64,000 nt of DNA from Lophium mytilinum. Its lineage: Eukaryota; Ascomycota; Dothideomycetes; Mytilinidiales; Mytilinidiaceae. A program made the position numbers and the translations under genes. Positions 32,373 to 44,255 of the stretch are shown piece by piece. The notes under the pieces were generated by a model that was not told the origin of the DNA, did no database searches, and saw only the letters and a list, made by a program, of their open reading frames with translations. The first letter of the stretch is position 1, and every line of letters starts with the position of its first letter. The stretch covers positions 1,025,032 to 1,089,031 of the forward strand of contig MU004182.1 of NCBI GenBank assembly GCA_010093605.1, given 5' to 3'.

Positions 32373-33788
32373 ATGGCCACGAAAGTAGCTTCCCTCCTTG
32401 GTCTCCCAGTCGAGCTGCGGCTCGCTATCTACACCCTCGTCTTCAATCGGTTTGACTCAGGCCACAGCCGGAACATTCTCCTAGTAAGCCATCAGATCCG
32501 CGTAGAAGCATTTCCGGTATACTTTGAGTGGACGCGATACTTCGGGAGCTTTGAACGTTTGATTGAGTGGACGGCGGCGGGAAACCCGAACCTGCTTGAG
32601 CATGTCAGAGATGTCTCAATCCAGGTCCTACATGACCGCTGGCTCAGCTTCCGACATGCAGCTAGTCAAGCGTCTGAGAAAGAAAGTCTTGAAGATGAGG
32701 CTCCCAATACTGCAGCTTGGTGGAGTAAGCAGCTCGGAGAACTGGGCGACCCTTTGCCATACGAGCGCCGCGAAGACATGGCGCCAAAAGAGAACAAGAT
32801 CCTGCGTCAGGCCCGCCAGTTTGGCAAAATGATCTTTCCCAAGAAACCTCAGCCCGAAACAGATCTGATCGAAGAAATATGGACAGCTCTAGCCCGTATG
32901 CCGAATGTGCGTTATTGTTGGGTCAATCTTGCGCACCGAGACGCAAGAATGGACCCGTTGACCCGGATTTTCCTAGAGATGATATCGAGCGCTTTTCCCA
33001 GAATGTCTACGTTCTCGTTCTTCTCACATCCCCATGACGTCGAGTTTCTGCGCAATTTCCAGCACATTCGCTTTCTCCGTTTCACAGGCCGCAGTACCAG
33101 CACGCCGGACGAGCTGCTTGATATACTTCTAAGCCTGAAGTCACTGGATAGCCTAAGCTTGTATCGCTATCCGGAGACATATGACCACGACCGCGGTGTC
33201 CGCCCAGATGGAGTCTTGTCCTTGACTGAATCGGTCGTTGCTCGCATGCGGCCGCTGGCGAGCCTTGAGATATCCCACATGAGCAGTAGAATACCTTCAG
33301 CTTTTCTCACGCATCCTATGCTTGAGGCCTGGAAAACTCATCTGCCATCTCTCCGCATCCTCAAAATTGGGACCGATGAGCGACTTAGTGCGACAATCAC
33401 AACGGAACTGCTTGATTTAATAGCGCTATCACGCCTTACGAAATTACAAATACGCTCGCAGGGCGATAAAAAGCCTATCGACATTTCGACCTATCTTCCG
33501 AGCTCTCTAAAGCAATGCGATGCTGCGCTTAAGTGCGACGAGTTCAAAGGCACAGGCTCCTCAGGTACGTACCCTCAAGACGGTAATTCTCTGATGCTTT
33601 AAATATTACGAAATGAAGGCGTTGTCCCGAAGGCCATTTCTCGCATTGGCATAGCCATGAAAATAGCTGACGTAGAGTGTATAGGTGGCGGCCAATTCCA
33701 TAATCATACCTTCACCGAGATCGAGCTTCAGGACCCGCAGTTTCAGGGGATTTTGGAAGATTCTTTTTCAACGCAATTATTGCATTGA
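32373..33788 (+). CDS. F-box-like protein, 431 aa
   Basis: Start chosen at the ATG at 32373 because MATKVASLLGLPVELRLAIY is the usual opening of fungal F-box-like proteins; the 59 upstream in-frame residues look like UTR. The first exon runs to 33564. A 120-bp intron (GTACGT, CTGAC branch 14 bases before a TAG acceptor) then joins a second exon 33685-33788, which adds an ordered tail (HNHTFTEIELQDPQFQGIL). Without splicing the frame would end at 33602 after 12 poor residues. The middle has leucine-rich helices (SLDSLSLYR, LASLEIS) like an irregular LRR. Likely a substrate adaptor of an SCF ligase; the target is unknown. Confidence 0.7.
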
Positions 33789-34266
33789 ACTATCGAGGAG
33801 CGGGGTCGCTAGGACAATCAACTGCTCTATCATTCATTCTAGCACTCTCGGAGCAGCCGTAAGAGAGTAGCGGGGCTGATCCGGTAAGGCTGTCCTTAAG
33901 CGCTGTCCGCTGACCCACCCTTACATGAGCGGGATGAAGGAAACGTGTTACTGGAAATGGCAACAACTATTTTTTGGGCATGCTAATGTAGTCCTAGTTC
34001 CAGAGATGTTCTTCGTTTGCGCTTGTGGAGCCGTATGCAGGAAGGTCGCGTTGACTTCAAAAGCCGCGGCCTACGCCACCAACACCAAATCCGATCCCCA
34101 GTTAGTGGTTCACGTCTCGCTCAAGACCGGCAACGAGAGGAGGAAGCCGAAAAAGAGGCTGGCCCACCGCGGTTTCGATTTTTCCGCCTTCCAGGAGAAC
34201 TGCCAGGCTTAATTGAACGAGAAGTGGCAGTCAACGAGCATATGATTCTAATCTAGAGCTTCAGGC

Positions 34267-34332
34267 GCTTTGCATACAAACCCATCCTAGGCTGTATACA
34301 CTTGCCTAGCACCGCCTAAATTTGGGCGTGAC
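34267..34332 (+). repeat. Dispersed decayed repeat, copy D (5' part only)
   Basis: Contains TATACACTTGCCTAGCACCGCC, the least mutated version of the 5' block, then loses similarity. The CATACAAACCCA stretch before it echoes the upstream flanks of copies A and B. Confidence 0.5.
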
Positions 34333-34433
34333 TATATTTATGGATTTGCCCGAGACCAGTATATGGTTGCTTAGCGTAGATGCATCCAACCGGTGGTGAA
34401 ATTGAAGTCAGTTACCTGTTCGGGGCAAGTCTT

Positions 34434-34652
34434 GGCAGTGCGCAAAAAGTGTGGAAGGCACAGACAAGAGCCCGCGAAATTGTAGCCAGTTTAACCGGAA
34501 CCTTGACTCCCTCCCTCGTTAAATTGGCTACAATTTCGCGGGCTCTTGTCTCTGCCTTCCACACTTTATGCGCATTTGCCCGAATGGGTATCTCATCACG
34601 TGTCAGCCCCCCCGACGAACCCTTTTTGCCTTCCACGGTTTTGCGCACTGCC
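34434..34652. mobile_element. Hairpin MITE, 219 bp, nested inverted repeats
   Basis: The outer arms are a perfect 14-bp inverted repeat (GGCAGTGCGCAAAA). Inside lies a near-perfect 50-bp inverted repeat (34446-34495 with 34518-34567), leaving only about 22 bases between the arms. The extra segment 34568-34638 breaks the symmetry and itself repeats the TGGAAGGCA of the arms. No TA or longer flanking duplication is clear, so the superfamily is not assigned. Confidence 0.75.
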
Positions 34653-35129
34653 AGGTCCCCTCTAGACATTTTCATGAACCAAGAGACAGAATTGTCCTCT
34701 ATTTTCCCCCTTTGCTCGCGGCAAACTCTGCCTACCTGGGCAGTACTGCTGATGTAGGTCGCATGCGGAAACTAGATCACGGCCGGATATATCCATACAC
34801 CCCTGAGGCAGTTCCCAATTGCGCTCATTGTGATTTTCCATAACGTTAGAGTGCGTTGCCAAAAGTTTGGATGCATTTACACGCTACCGTTGAGAATGCT
34901 CTACAGCATTCTAATCTTTATACTATGCGGAGGCAGGCATTAGATGATACGAAATCACATCGCAGGTCTGTTGATTTGGGGGAGCCCAGAGGTGCATGGA
35001 GAGCCTCTTGGGTTACACGACCGGAAAAGGGGCAAGATGTATGTAACTTTATGGAACCAGATGTTCATACTTCGCCACTCATAATTGATTCCAATGCTCA
35101 TAAAGCCTAATCTCTAGATAAATACACAC

Positions 35130-37107
35130 TCAGCCTCCTCCCCCTTCATTCCTCTCCTCCCCCTCCCCCTCCAACAAAATCTCATGCCCACTCCCATCCC
35201 TCACCCAAAAACTCGCCCCACACCCCACCGCGCTCACCCCAGCGACCGCCCACCATGCCAACCCCACCCTCCCAATCTCCAACCCCCTCCCGTTCCAATA
35301 CCCTGCCACCACCGGCCCAACGGTCCGCCCCGCCGTACTAACACTCTGCCCAACCCCATGAACCGTCGCCAGCACCGACGGGTGCGGCGCCGCGTTGTTC
35401 AGCAGTACGATGGACGCCGGCAGCGCGAACGTGCGCGCCGCGACCTGCAGCGTCAGGACGGCGCAGATGCCCGCCCAAACCCACATCCCTGAAGCGGGGG
35501 CTGGCGCAGGGGTGGAAGAGGGAAGGAGGGCGAGGTAGGGGGCGAGGGCGTAGGCGGCGGGGAAGAGGAAGAGGGCGGCGCGGAAGCAGCGTAGGAGGCC
35601 GTGTCGGGCGGTGGCGGTGGGGTAGAGGAGGAGTTGGAGGGCGAGGCCGACGAGGCCCAGGACAGCGAGGGAGGCGCCGATGGTGGCGGGGTGGAAGGCG
35701 AGGCCGCCGGTGAAGTGGAAAGGGGTGCGTTTTGAGATAGGGGTGGAAGAGGCGCGGGAGGTGGAGAGGAAGATGGGCCAGAGGCTCGAGAAGGCGCCCA
35801 TGTGAAAGTCGAAGATGGCGATTGAGAGAAGGGTGCAGAGGACGTTGGGGGTCCATATGCGTTTGAAAGGGAGGGCCTGGGGCGGTTTTGGAAGGAGAGT
35901 CTTTTCGTTGTGAGGGTTGGCTAGGGAATCGAGTTCGTCTTTCTTATCTTGATCGTATGTAGTTGGTGAAGGGTCGACTGGAAGGTAGCCTTGGTTTGTG
36001 CTCGGTCTGAAAATGCCAATAATCCCATGCCACATCTCCAGGAAAAAGGAGTTCTTTCCTTGGCGGAGCCTTGCTGCCGGGAGAGTTTCTCGCAGGTACA
36101 TGATTACGAGAGCTGCTTCTGAAAACAATAGGAACGTGCAAAGAAGACTAGGAAGCGCAAATGGATATTTCATCATCCAAGCCACACCGGTGGCGCCTCC
36201 ATACGTGGAGTTCCGACCAAATGTACTAGAAAATCTTGTAGCTGGGTGCACCAACAGGCCCCCGACAACTGCACATAGTCAGCACGTCTCATCTTCAAAA
36301 TAAACATCCGGGATGGGTAGCATAGGCAAGCATACCTGGTCCGAGGATATTTGCTACATTGAACGCCACCGGCAGAAGAAGAAACGCCCTCGAATGGTAC
36401 TTCTTCTCCACACACTCGGCAACCATGGTCCGCGCCGCGCCTACAGTACCGTTAATTGCACCGCCCAACATCCTCCACACCGCTGCCTGCCAGAAAGTCT
36501 CGGCAAACCCAACCCCAATGCACGAGATGCCAGTGCCAATGAGCCCAGTCAAGAGAACGTTCTTTCTCCCCAGCGCCGGCTTATCCGCCGCACGACCCCA
36601 AAGAATCGACGTTACGATCTGGGCAGCTGTGAAGCTGCCTTGGAGAATTCCCGCTTGGTGCGAGATGGTAGCTTCCGGGAGCATTGGATCAAAAGAGCGC
36701 AGCTGGTGAATCATGTACGACTGTAAGCCAGCCATCTGCCAGAAGTCGACAAGACGCGAAAGTGCCAGGATGGCGAGTTGGTCTTTGTTTGGGATGGTGG
36801 CCCATGATGCTTCCACAGTCTGCTTCTCAGCCACTGGAAAGATGTTCGCCGGCTTGCTGTACATTGGAGATTCGGTTATGGGAGTAGCGACGATTGTGCT
36901 CTCGACTTGCTCCTCGAGGTTCCCAGGTCGATTGAGGACGTGTAGGAGTGGCCGGACATCTGATTGGTGGCGCATGTGGACTTGCGAGTTGGTTTTCTTA
37001 TGCGAAGCTCCCGAGACGCTGGATCTCGGCGGACTGGGCGGACTGGGGAGGGAAGTGGAAATGGAATCCACCACGTGGTGGTGCCGTTGGCCGTCCATAT
37101 CTACCAA
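35130..37107 (-). CDS. MFS transporter (DHA1-like), 636 aa
   Basis: Exons 36336-37107 and 35130-36268 with a 67-bp intron. After a 100-residue Ser/Pro-rich cytosolic N-terminus come 12 predicted membrane helices; the loop between helices 2 and 3 reads WGRAADKPALGRKNV, the MFS motif A, and ILGPVVGGLL fits the proton-antiporter motif of helix 5. A hydrophilic loop of about 90 residues splits the halves. This resembles fungal YCR023C-type DHA1 carriers, which export small molecules. The gene body shows an extreme composition switch: the coding strand is C-rich around 35500-35720 and G-rich in the last 370 bases. Confidence 0.87.
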
Positions 37108-38335
37108 AGAAAGGCTGTGGGTGTGAAACTAGCACTGGCTCATACTTTCGGTAGTAGACGAACAGAACGGGTGACGACTGCTGAAGCGCGGTATGAAGCA
37201 GGAAATCAAGCAGCTAGCAAGAAGCGCATACAGACTAGGGAGAGAGCGAACACGTACACAGACTAAAGGAAAATACGGCATGAGACCATGAGAGCAGGAC
37301 GAAAAGAGCGACGTAATGCTTCTCCGCAGACTGACGACTGCAACGCTCTTTACCTCAAGTAAGGCTAGACGCATGGATACTTGGTGTGGGGCTGACCTCG
37401 ACTTAACCAATTCACCGCCAGCCCTGCCAGACCACACATAACCATCCCGTGCGCATAAAGCGGCGGCAGTCGTCACTCTGGCCTGTCGGCATATTCTCAG
37501 ATGCTTCAGGGTGTGCGTAGGCCTTACAGCCCCATCCCGGTCGGGCATCTTGAGTCTGTGACGCGTTCCCTGCCGCAAGTGGCATCGACGCCGTCAGTGC
37601 ATTTCAGTCTTCATCACCCGCACACAACGTGAAACTGGCCGTTAGTGGGGCTGCAGCCACCCAGCTCGTGACACCGGGAAGCAGCCGGGACCCTCCCAGG
37701 TCGGGAGAAGCGATTTCTACAGGCCCTAGGGCTGTAAACAGTCGCTGCATCTGGCAGCTGGGCGTGGCGCGCCACCGATCAGCGCCGCAACTAGCATGTC
37801 GCTGGCCTGACTGGCCTATCTGTCCGCAGACTGGCGAGAGTGCTGCAAGGCGAAATGAGCATGCACCTTGTACTTCTGTTTCGTCGATAAACAGTGGACG
37901 AAGGATGAGGAAGCTGAGTGGGCGTCTGGTAGAGTGCGATCGGCTTGCATTGATGGAACTTAAGGGGAGAGGGGAGCAGCGACGGAATGCGTCTGTTAAT
38001 GGAAGGTTGGCTGTCGACCCGGATCAATCTTCCGGCTATAGGAGAGGGACGCTGCGGGTAGGGGATTGATGAAGATAGGGTGGTCTGTGGGTGGAGAGTC
38101 CTCAGAAATCCGTGCGCCTCATAACAATCATGCCAAGACATTTGCTCAACATCTGCATAATCGAATGAAGGTAAATGATGTTCATGCTATTTGATCCATA
38201 ATTTCAAACAAGTGGATATCTCTAGACAAGCTAAGCATCACCAAATGCCCCTCGAATGCCCCGAACCCGTCCCAAGCGCCGTGAACACCCTCTCAACTTT
38301 GTGCATTATGAACAATCATATCGTGATGAAGATAT
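37108..38335. other. Intergenic, nothing supported
   Basis: Upstream of the MFS gene and downstream of the ASST gene. Open frames exist on both strands but lack family features. Confidence 0.5.
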
Positions 38336-40322
38336 TCAAGCCTCTTCCACCTTCATATAACTTCCTCGCACTGGGCTTCTGATCACCTGCGTCTGCAAGA
38401 ACTCGTGCGCCCTCCTAACGCTCTTCCGCGCTGTGTGCCTGAAAAAAAGCAACACGCATCCCGCCATTGCAAACGCGGCAAGGGCTGCAGGCCAGCCTAG
38501 CCCTATAAGCTTCACGTTCGGTAACAATACATCGAGGTAGTACATCGACGTGTCATAGCCTCGAGTGTAGTTGGCGCCACGGTTCCCGACCTTCGGAACG
38601 AGTTTCTCGAACTCTTCGCCTTTGTCTAGTGGAGGTACTGGTTTGCAATGGCGTTTGTCGCAGAGGTCGCGAATACCAATCGAAGGGACAAAAGTCTTCG
38701 AAATAGAGGATCTGGCGATAGGCTTGTGATCCTGGTCGAGGGCTTCGGTGAAAGACCACAGCTTTGCGTACGGGATGTGGAACTCGGTTTCAAAGCCAAA
38801 TTTGTCCTTGGTGCCCGCCAGTTCCCAAGGCCCCTTTGGTGAGTCTGAGACGTAGAAGTTCCAATACCGGACTTCAGTCGCACCATTCCAAGATGTGTAG
38901 ATCACGAGATCGTTGTCGTCGGTCCCAGTGAGAGAATAGGACCATATGGCTGGTTTACTGAGAGGTTGCGCCTTCCATTGGAACTTGTTGCAACGGTAGA
39001 TATTGACGTCTGAGCCCCAGAAAGCCAATTTGCCGTACATGACAGCTTCTCCAGAATCGAGGTGCTCCGAGTAATATGCGTGGTCGCCCCACCCGATGAA
39101 AACGTTGCTGGGAGAAAGGACTTGTAGATTGCCCTGAGAAGCTGCTACGACGCCATTACCGTCTTCTTCGGGTGCTAGCCATTCTCGTATCTTAGATGCT
39201 TTCTTCTTAATATGATCGATTGCGATGATCAGACCGCGCGACTCGGGATTAGTCCTATTGGGCCCATTGCTCGCATTGTCGAACATGGAGAGAATGGTGT
39301 GTGTCTGGTTCTCGTGCAACCACAAGGCATGATGCTGGCTTGAAAAGTGCAGGTTCTCATTTCGAAATGTCGGGTTCGCGCCGTTCAGTTCCCACATAAC
39401 CCTTCCGCTTTTACCTGATATCTTATAGACGGCAGCCATGTGGCGTGCAGAGATCATGTAATCTCCATCCGCGTTTTTATCGATGGAATTGATATGGAAA
39501 TAGTCCCACGGCGTTTCGGCAGTCAGTCCATTTCCACTCGTATCTGTGGAACCAGCTAGGGTGTAGCTGAAACTCGGTGCAATGTGATCCAGTGATCTCC
39601 ATTCGAAGATGAGTTCCCCAGTTTCGACATCGATTTCTTGGAACACTCCATCCATGATCCAGCCCATGCCAGGCCCGATTCCGAAGTCGGCCAAATCGAA
39701 TTGGCGGGGCGAATAAACGGTGACCAGAGCGGACTTTCCATCGTTTATGAGTCGGAATTCGTGCATATCGGTGGACGTAGCTGAACCAGCCGCTTCAACG
39801 GTCTGAACAACGCGGTAGCGGTTGTCCATGATGACGCCGTGCCCTCTCGCATATCCATGGTGCTGGTGACCTTGGAAGAAGCAGAGATGGTCGCTGCCCT
39901 TGTACTTGCATACTTGAACATTGTGCGCCGTGGAAGATCCTTGGGTTGCTGCTCCGGACCAGACCAGTCGCTAAGAGTAGATGAGCGTAAGTAGTTTACT
40001 TCTGGTGATTCGAACGTACGCCATTGTTGTCGTAGATGTACGGCCCAGAGTCAATATTACGGTACGGCGCTAGAAAGATGTAGCCAGGTGTGACATACTC
40101 CGGCTTCAGAATCTCTAGTGTCACAATGGGCGCATTGATTTCAGGTCTCTACAAGGAGGCAGAACCTGGAGTTTGTCTCTAGAGTGGTAGCAAGGTGTAT
40201 ACCGAATGGAAGATGGAGACTGGCGATGAGGTATTATCAGGTGTCGCAGAGACAAAAGGAAGCAGAAGACTGGAAACAGAGAGCAAGCACAAGGCTTGGG
40301 ACGAAAAGAATGAAGCGAGCAT
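38336..40322 (-). CDS. Arylsulfotransferase (ASST)-family secretory protein, 627 aa
   Basis: Exons 40203-40322, 40020-40148 and 38336-39970 with introns of 54 and 49 bp. Exon 1 encodes a signal peptide (LLSVSSLLLPFVSA). The body is a beta-propeller with LKPEYVTPGYIFLAP, the SGAATQGSSTAHNVQV strand, GHQHHGYARGHGV and WDYFHINSID, matching the fungal ASST family (Arylsulfotran_2). A membrane helix near the C-terminus (WPAALAAFAMAGCVLLFF) and a short basic tail suggest a type I membrane protein facing the secretory lumen. Bacterial ASST moves sulfate between phenols; activity of the fungal branch is not established. Confidence 0.87.
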
Positions 40323-41604
40323 TGCTCTTGGAGGCACAAAAGACAGCGTAACGACGGCTGTGAGGTTAGTCCTCAAGATGGCACAGCTTTCGAGAAAATA
40401 TCTGGGACGTCAGTCAGCCCCTCGACCCTAGCCCTCAACAAGCTATCTCCAGGATCTGCCTTATCCATCTATCCCTGGTACCGACCGCACAGTCCGTCGG
40501 ATGATAGCGCTGGAGGGAAGGCAATGCCAAGGCCGTTGATGCCGCTCATCAGGAAACATTTGCCCGCACATATAACAAGACTTATGGACAGCTGGCTAAT
40601 AAGAGGACGTCGTGCTCTATGTGAAGAAGCACTAGCAGGTGGAGGGTGCCCCAACTGGCCAACTGCCGCTTCAGAGGGCGGATCGTCACCGGCTGCGCGT
40701 CGTCGCACATGTCCCAGTTTCATTCCCACAATTGCAAGCCATCACTCCGGCCCATACAGGACACGCGGCGAGAGCTTGGCACGCCTGATGTTCTTGCTTT
40801 CGAGATAGATGATCCCGAGACTGGACGGAGGTAGGATGAGGCCTGCGAGATGCGGGCTCGCCGTGAGGAGGCCCAAATGTGAGGAGTGGTTGTGGCCAGG
40901 CACGACGACGAAGCAATTGGCTCTGCAGCCATCAACGAACGTCTCAGCCAAGACAGCGGAGCAGGGCTCGGAGCAGGGCTCCGAGCCCCACGATGAACAG
41001 ACTGCCAAGGCCCGTACAGGGGTTGAAATGAAGCCAAGAATGTCTTCGTCGTCCTCCTGCCCCACATCGGCCGGTCCGTGACGCTTCTCTCAACGTCCGG
41101 TTGTTGTCACCGCATCATTTTCCTTGCACAACCACTGCAATGACCCTTTTCAACTGATAGTCATGGGGCTCATTGCTATCTGCAAGTTTCAAGGAACATC
41201 GTCCTTCCCCAATGGTCATCGCAGCCAATCTCAAGATTTCCTGCAAGGCCCTGCTACATGCCCAAAGCGGCAGCACATGTGGTGTTCTCTGAACTCTGGA
41301 AGTAGGAGGTCGATATGCGCAATTCCGCAGGCTGTATCACTCGCTCTGGATGCTATCCGGGCAGTACCGAGTATTATCATCATTGAGATATTCACATCAA
41401 GTCGCCGGAGTGATTGCCGCCGTCGGGCTTGTAGATTGAAGGGTATGCATGTATCTGCAGAGACCATATCCAGACGCCACATAAACGCCACCACTACGTA
41501 TGCAATATGCATGTTCAGAAATAAGAAATGCACCAGGACTAGCACCACCACCCGGAAATACCCCATCCTATCACAAGAACGTCCTCCAACCAACCACAGC
41601 GCTG
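40323..41604. other. Intergenic, GC-rich, one strong hairpin
   Basis: Divides ASST from the sulfotransferase. Frames on both strands are unconvincing. A perfect 11-bp GC-rich inverted repeat lies at 40964-40988. Confidence 0.5.
40964..40988. repeat. Perfect 11-bp GC-rich inverted repeat, 3-base loop
   Basis: GGGCTCGGAGC, loop AGG, GCTCCGAGCCC. Very stable as RNA or DNA hairpin. No T-run or known element is adjacent. Confidence 0.8.
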
Positions 41605-42640
41605 CTATGCCCGGAATGCGGACAACCGCGCTCCCAGCCTGTGAAAGGTGACAGAGGCAGATAGCACGGCCGCGATGACACCGCCACCCATCACGAGAGC
41701 GCGGAAGGCCACGTTCATCATTTGCGCGCGGTTACGGGCCTTGCACCGGTCAACGAAGCCATCTGTGTCGTTGGTGTGCGGGAACTTCTTTCCCTGTGGC
41801 ACCGGCACCTCGAGGAACTCGCATAGTGGACCCCAACCCTGCCCCATGCGGTACTCGAGCAGGTTGTCTGCAGGCACTGTGGCACGCAGCTCCGCGTAGT
41901 AGTCGTTGAAGACAGACTTGCCGTACTTCTTGAAGTCGCCCTTGAAGAACGTGTCCCAGAACCGCTTCAGCATTGGCTGGTAGAGGCCCGCTCCCCAGTC
42001 CCATTGTGCAACGAGCTTGAGCTCTGGATCGTTGGCCCGCCAGTCTACTGTCTTTGTCGTGGAGCTAGCTTGCTAGTCAGTAGTGGTCGCGGGGTTTGCT
42101 GTAGGGTAAGAAGCTTACGCGTGCCATGAATCAACATCTCGTGTGGTGAGGATCACTTTCGCATCTGGATACGCCTCGATGAGCTCTTGGGCAAAAGCAA
42201 CTGCTGGCCAATCGCAAACTGCCTATGAGAGGTATCAGCGAGCTGTTAAGAAAAGAGTTCGTTAGAAGCGTAATACTCACTTGGCAATGGCCAAGCAGCT
42301 TATCCCATTCTTCCCTTCCGAAGGTCCCCTGACCATCGAATTTTGCAGCAAAGGCATCTTGCCACATCAAGCAGTCAGGGGGGTTCTCAACGCTCGCGGA
42401 CATCATGTGATAGGTATCTGTGAAGCCGAGTTCTTTCAGGGCGGTTCTTAGGGCTGTGAACGACTTATTAGTTTGGGTCCGTCGTGTTTGAACACCAGAC
42501 TTACAAGCAGTGCCAGTCCGCCCCAGACCAAGAGCAAGAACCTTCATGGGCACAGTACGCTGGCACTTCCGGCGGTCAATGTCAGTGTCTGCGGTGAAGA
42601 CATCTGTGATAGGCTTTGGAGTGTATGGTTGAAAGGCCAT
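41605..42640 (-). CDS. Sulfotransferase_4-type P-loop protein, 290 aa
   Basis: Four exons: 42505-42640, 42281-42453, 42119-42222 and 41605-42064. The joined frame gives the PAPS-binding P-loop LGLGRTGTASLRTALKELGF, WDKLLGHCQAVCDWPAVAF, AYPDAKVILTTRD with the conserved Arg-Asp, and the C-terminal GWGPLCEFLEVPVP of the fungal Sulfotransferase_4 family. A hydrophobic helix close to the C-terminus may anchor it to a membrane. It probably moves sulfate from PAPS to a small molecule; the acceptor is unknown. Neighbours on the same strand are the ASST-family gene and an MFS exporter. Confidence 0.88.
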
Positions 42641-44255
42641 GTTTTCGATTGTAGTACAGCTAAGATGTAGATTTTCTACTGTAACGAGTTGTGACGGATG
42701 ATGATAAGGAGTGTCGAGAAGATATAGATAAACACAGCGAGTGAAAGACTATCCAGAACCCTTGATATTAGGCTCTCTAGAATACGGAAGCTGCGAAACG
42801 ACGATATAGATTAGAAGGATGCAGATATCGGATATATGAGCAGGAGAAACAAAAGCACCAAGTCTTTCTAGCCAAGTCCTCCTAGGCATAATGCACGCGC
42901 TGCTCCGCCAAAATGTGGAACCCGCAGCCCGGTCGTCACGCTCTCTTGCTCCAGAAATGGAGGACTCTGTGGCCCGATACGTCTCCCCTTGATACTTGGT
43001 TGACGTACCCATCCACAAAGCACAGCAGGGGTGCACTTTGCCGCCACCCATAGCTCTTTGCTGATCCTGACAAGCAGCCCAAGCATGCCGGTTTGAGTTC
43101 CAGATGCCCCTTCCGCACGCTCGCCTCGCCTGCGATAAAGCACCGCTGAAACACTACATCTGGCGATCTGAATTACACGGCGGCGTGCGTTCTCCACTGG
43201 GCGGAGCGAAGGGCTTGGCCTCTTCGGGGAGCTGGCTATTCCCCGGCTTCATTGGGCAGCTGGCTCATATTGATGGCATGGTCTGCCTCCGCTCAGTAGA
43301 CAGACCGTGGCGATGAAGTGGTCGAGGAGATGTTGAGGCATCTCAATTCGAAACTCCCGTCGTCGTGCGCGTGAAGCTGGAAGGCCCTGCGGCGTGTGTC
43401 AGGGAGACGAGTCGTAGCCGGAGGGACGCGTATCACGGGGCCGATTGGGTGCGCGTGCTATTGTGGCCTTCGTCGACTGGCTGTGGGGGCCTCATCAAGG
43501 TGGTGAAGTTATTTGTCCCGAGATTCTGGCGGAGAACGTCATCCTTTTCGACCTTCAGGAGGGCGGGCTACTATCGCATTCGAAAGGTGATGGATTGTTG
43601 TGGTGCGTGGTGTCCTGATGGCAAGGGGAACAGACCTTTTAGCAGAGGGGGACGCGCCTTTATGTAGCGAGCGAATCACATCATTCGCAATTGTCCTTCA
43701 CAATGGCGAATCTAATTCCAATCGCTTGGCTCGTCGCAACGTCCCCTATTCCGTCCATCTCGAATCCCACAAACAGTAGGTCTTCTATTACCGGTTTGTA
43801 CTGCAGTTTCAGCCACATCTATTTCGGCTTCCACGCCGTTGTTCTATCTACTACGAGCGTGCGCCGAGAACTCGTACGTACCTAAGGCCATGATAGCATC
43901 GTGCCAAGGAGGCTCATCTCCATGATTCCACGTCATCTACATACTAAGCAGAGTTTGTATGTTGGGCTTGAACGCTCAGGGTGATTCACGACAAAAAGCC
44001 GGGTTGTTGAGGAATGGAAGACTAGCACTTACGAGATTAAGAGTACTTTCACATTTCTCTTTACGTGATCGGGTCTAATGGAAAAAACAGTGTCTCTCTG
44101 CGTCCGGTAGTCAGCTATACCTAGGTAAAACAGGGGTAATGTTCAAAATAACGCCGCAAAGTACGGTGCTTTTAGCAGCCTCGGATCCACACGTTGATCG
44201 GTATGTATGATACAAGTTTCAATATCGACACCTAGCTATGGCAACCAATGCAGGC
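42641..44255. other. 1.6 kb without a supported gene
   Basis: Only short, unrelated frames; left edge of a degenerate region. Confidence 0.5.

Larger units (their letters stand above)
33789..35129. other. Intergenic with repeat remnant D and a hairpin MITE
   Basis: Convergent gap between the F-box-like gene and the MFS gene. It holds a short copy of the dispersed repeat and the MITE at 34434-34652; the rest shows nothing. Confidence 0.6.

Noticed and set aside
37129-37578. 149-codon minus-strand frame upstream of the MFS gene
   Set aside because: No family features, unusual composition, lies in the likely 5' UTR/promoter.
40469-41067. GC-rich frames on both strands between ASST and the sulfotransferase
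   Set aside because: Open only because of base composition; no homology seen.
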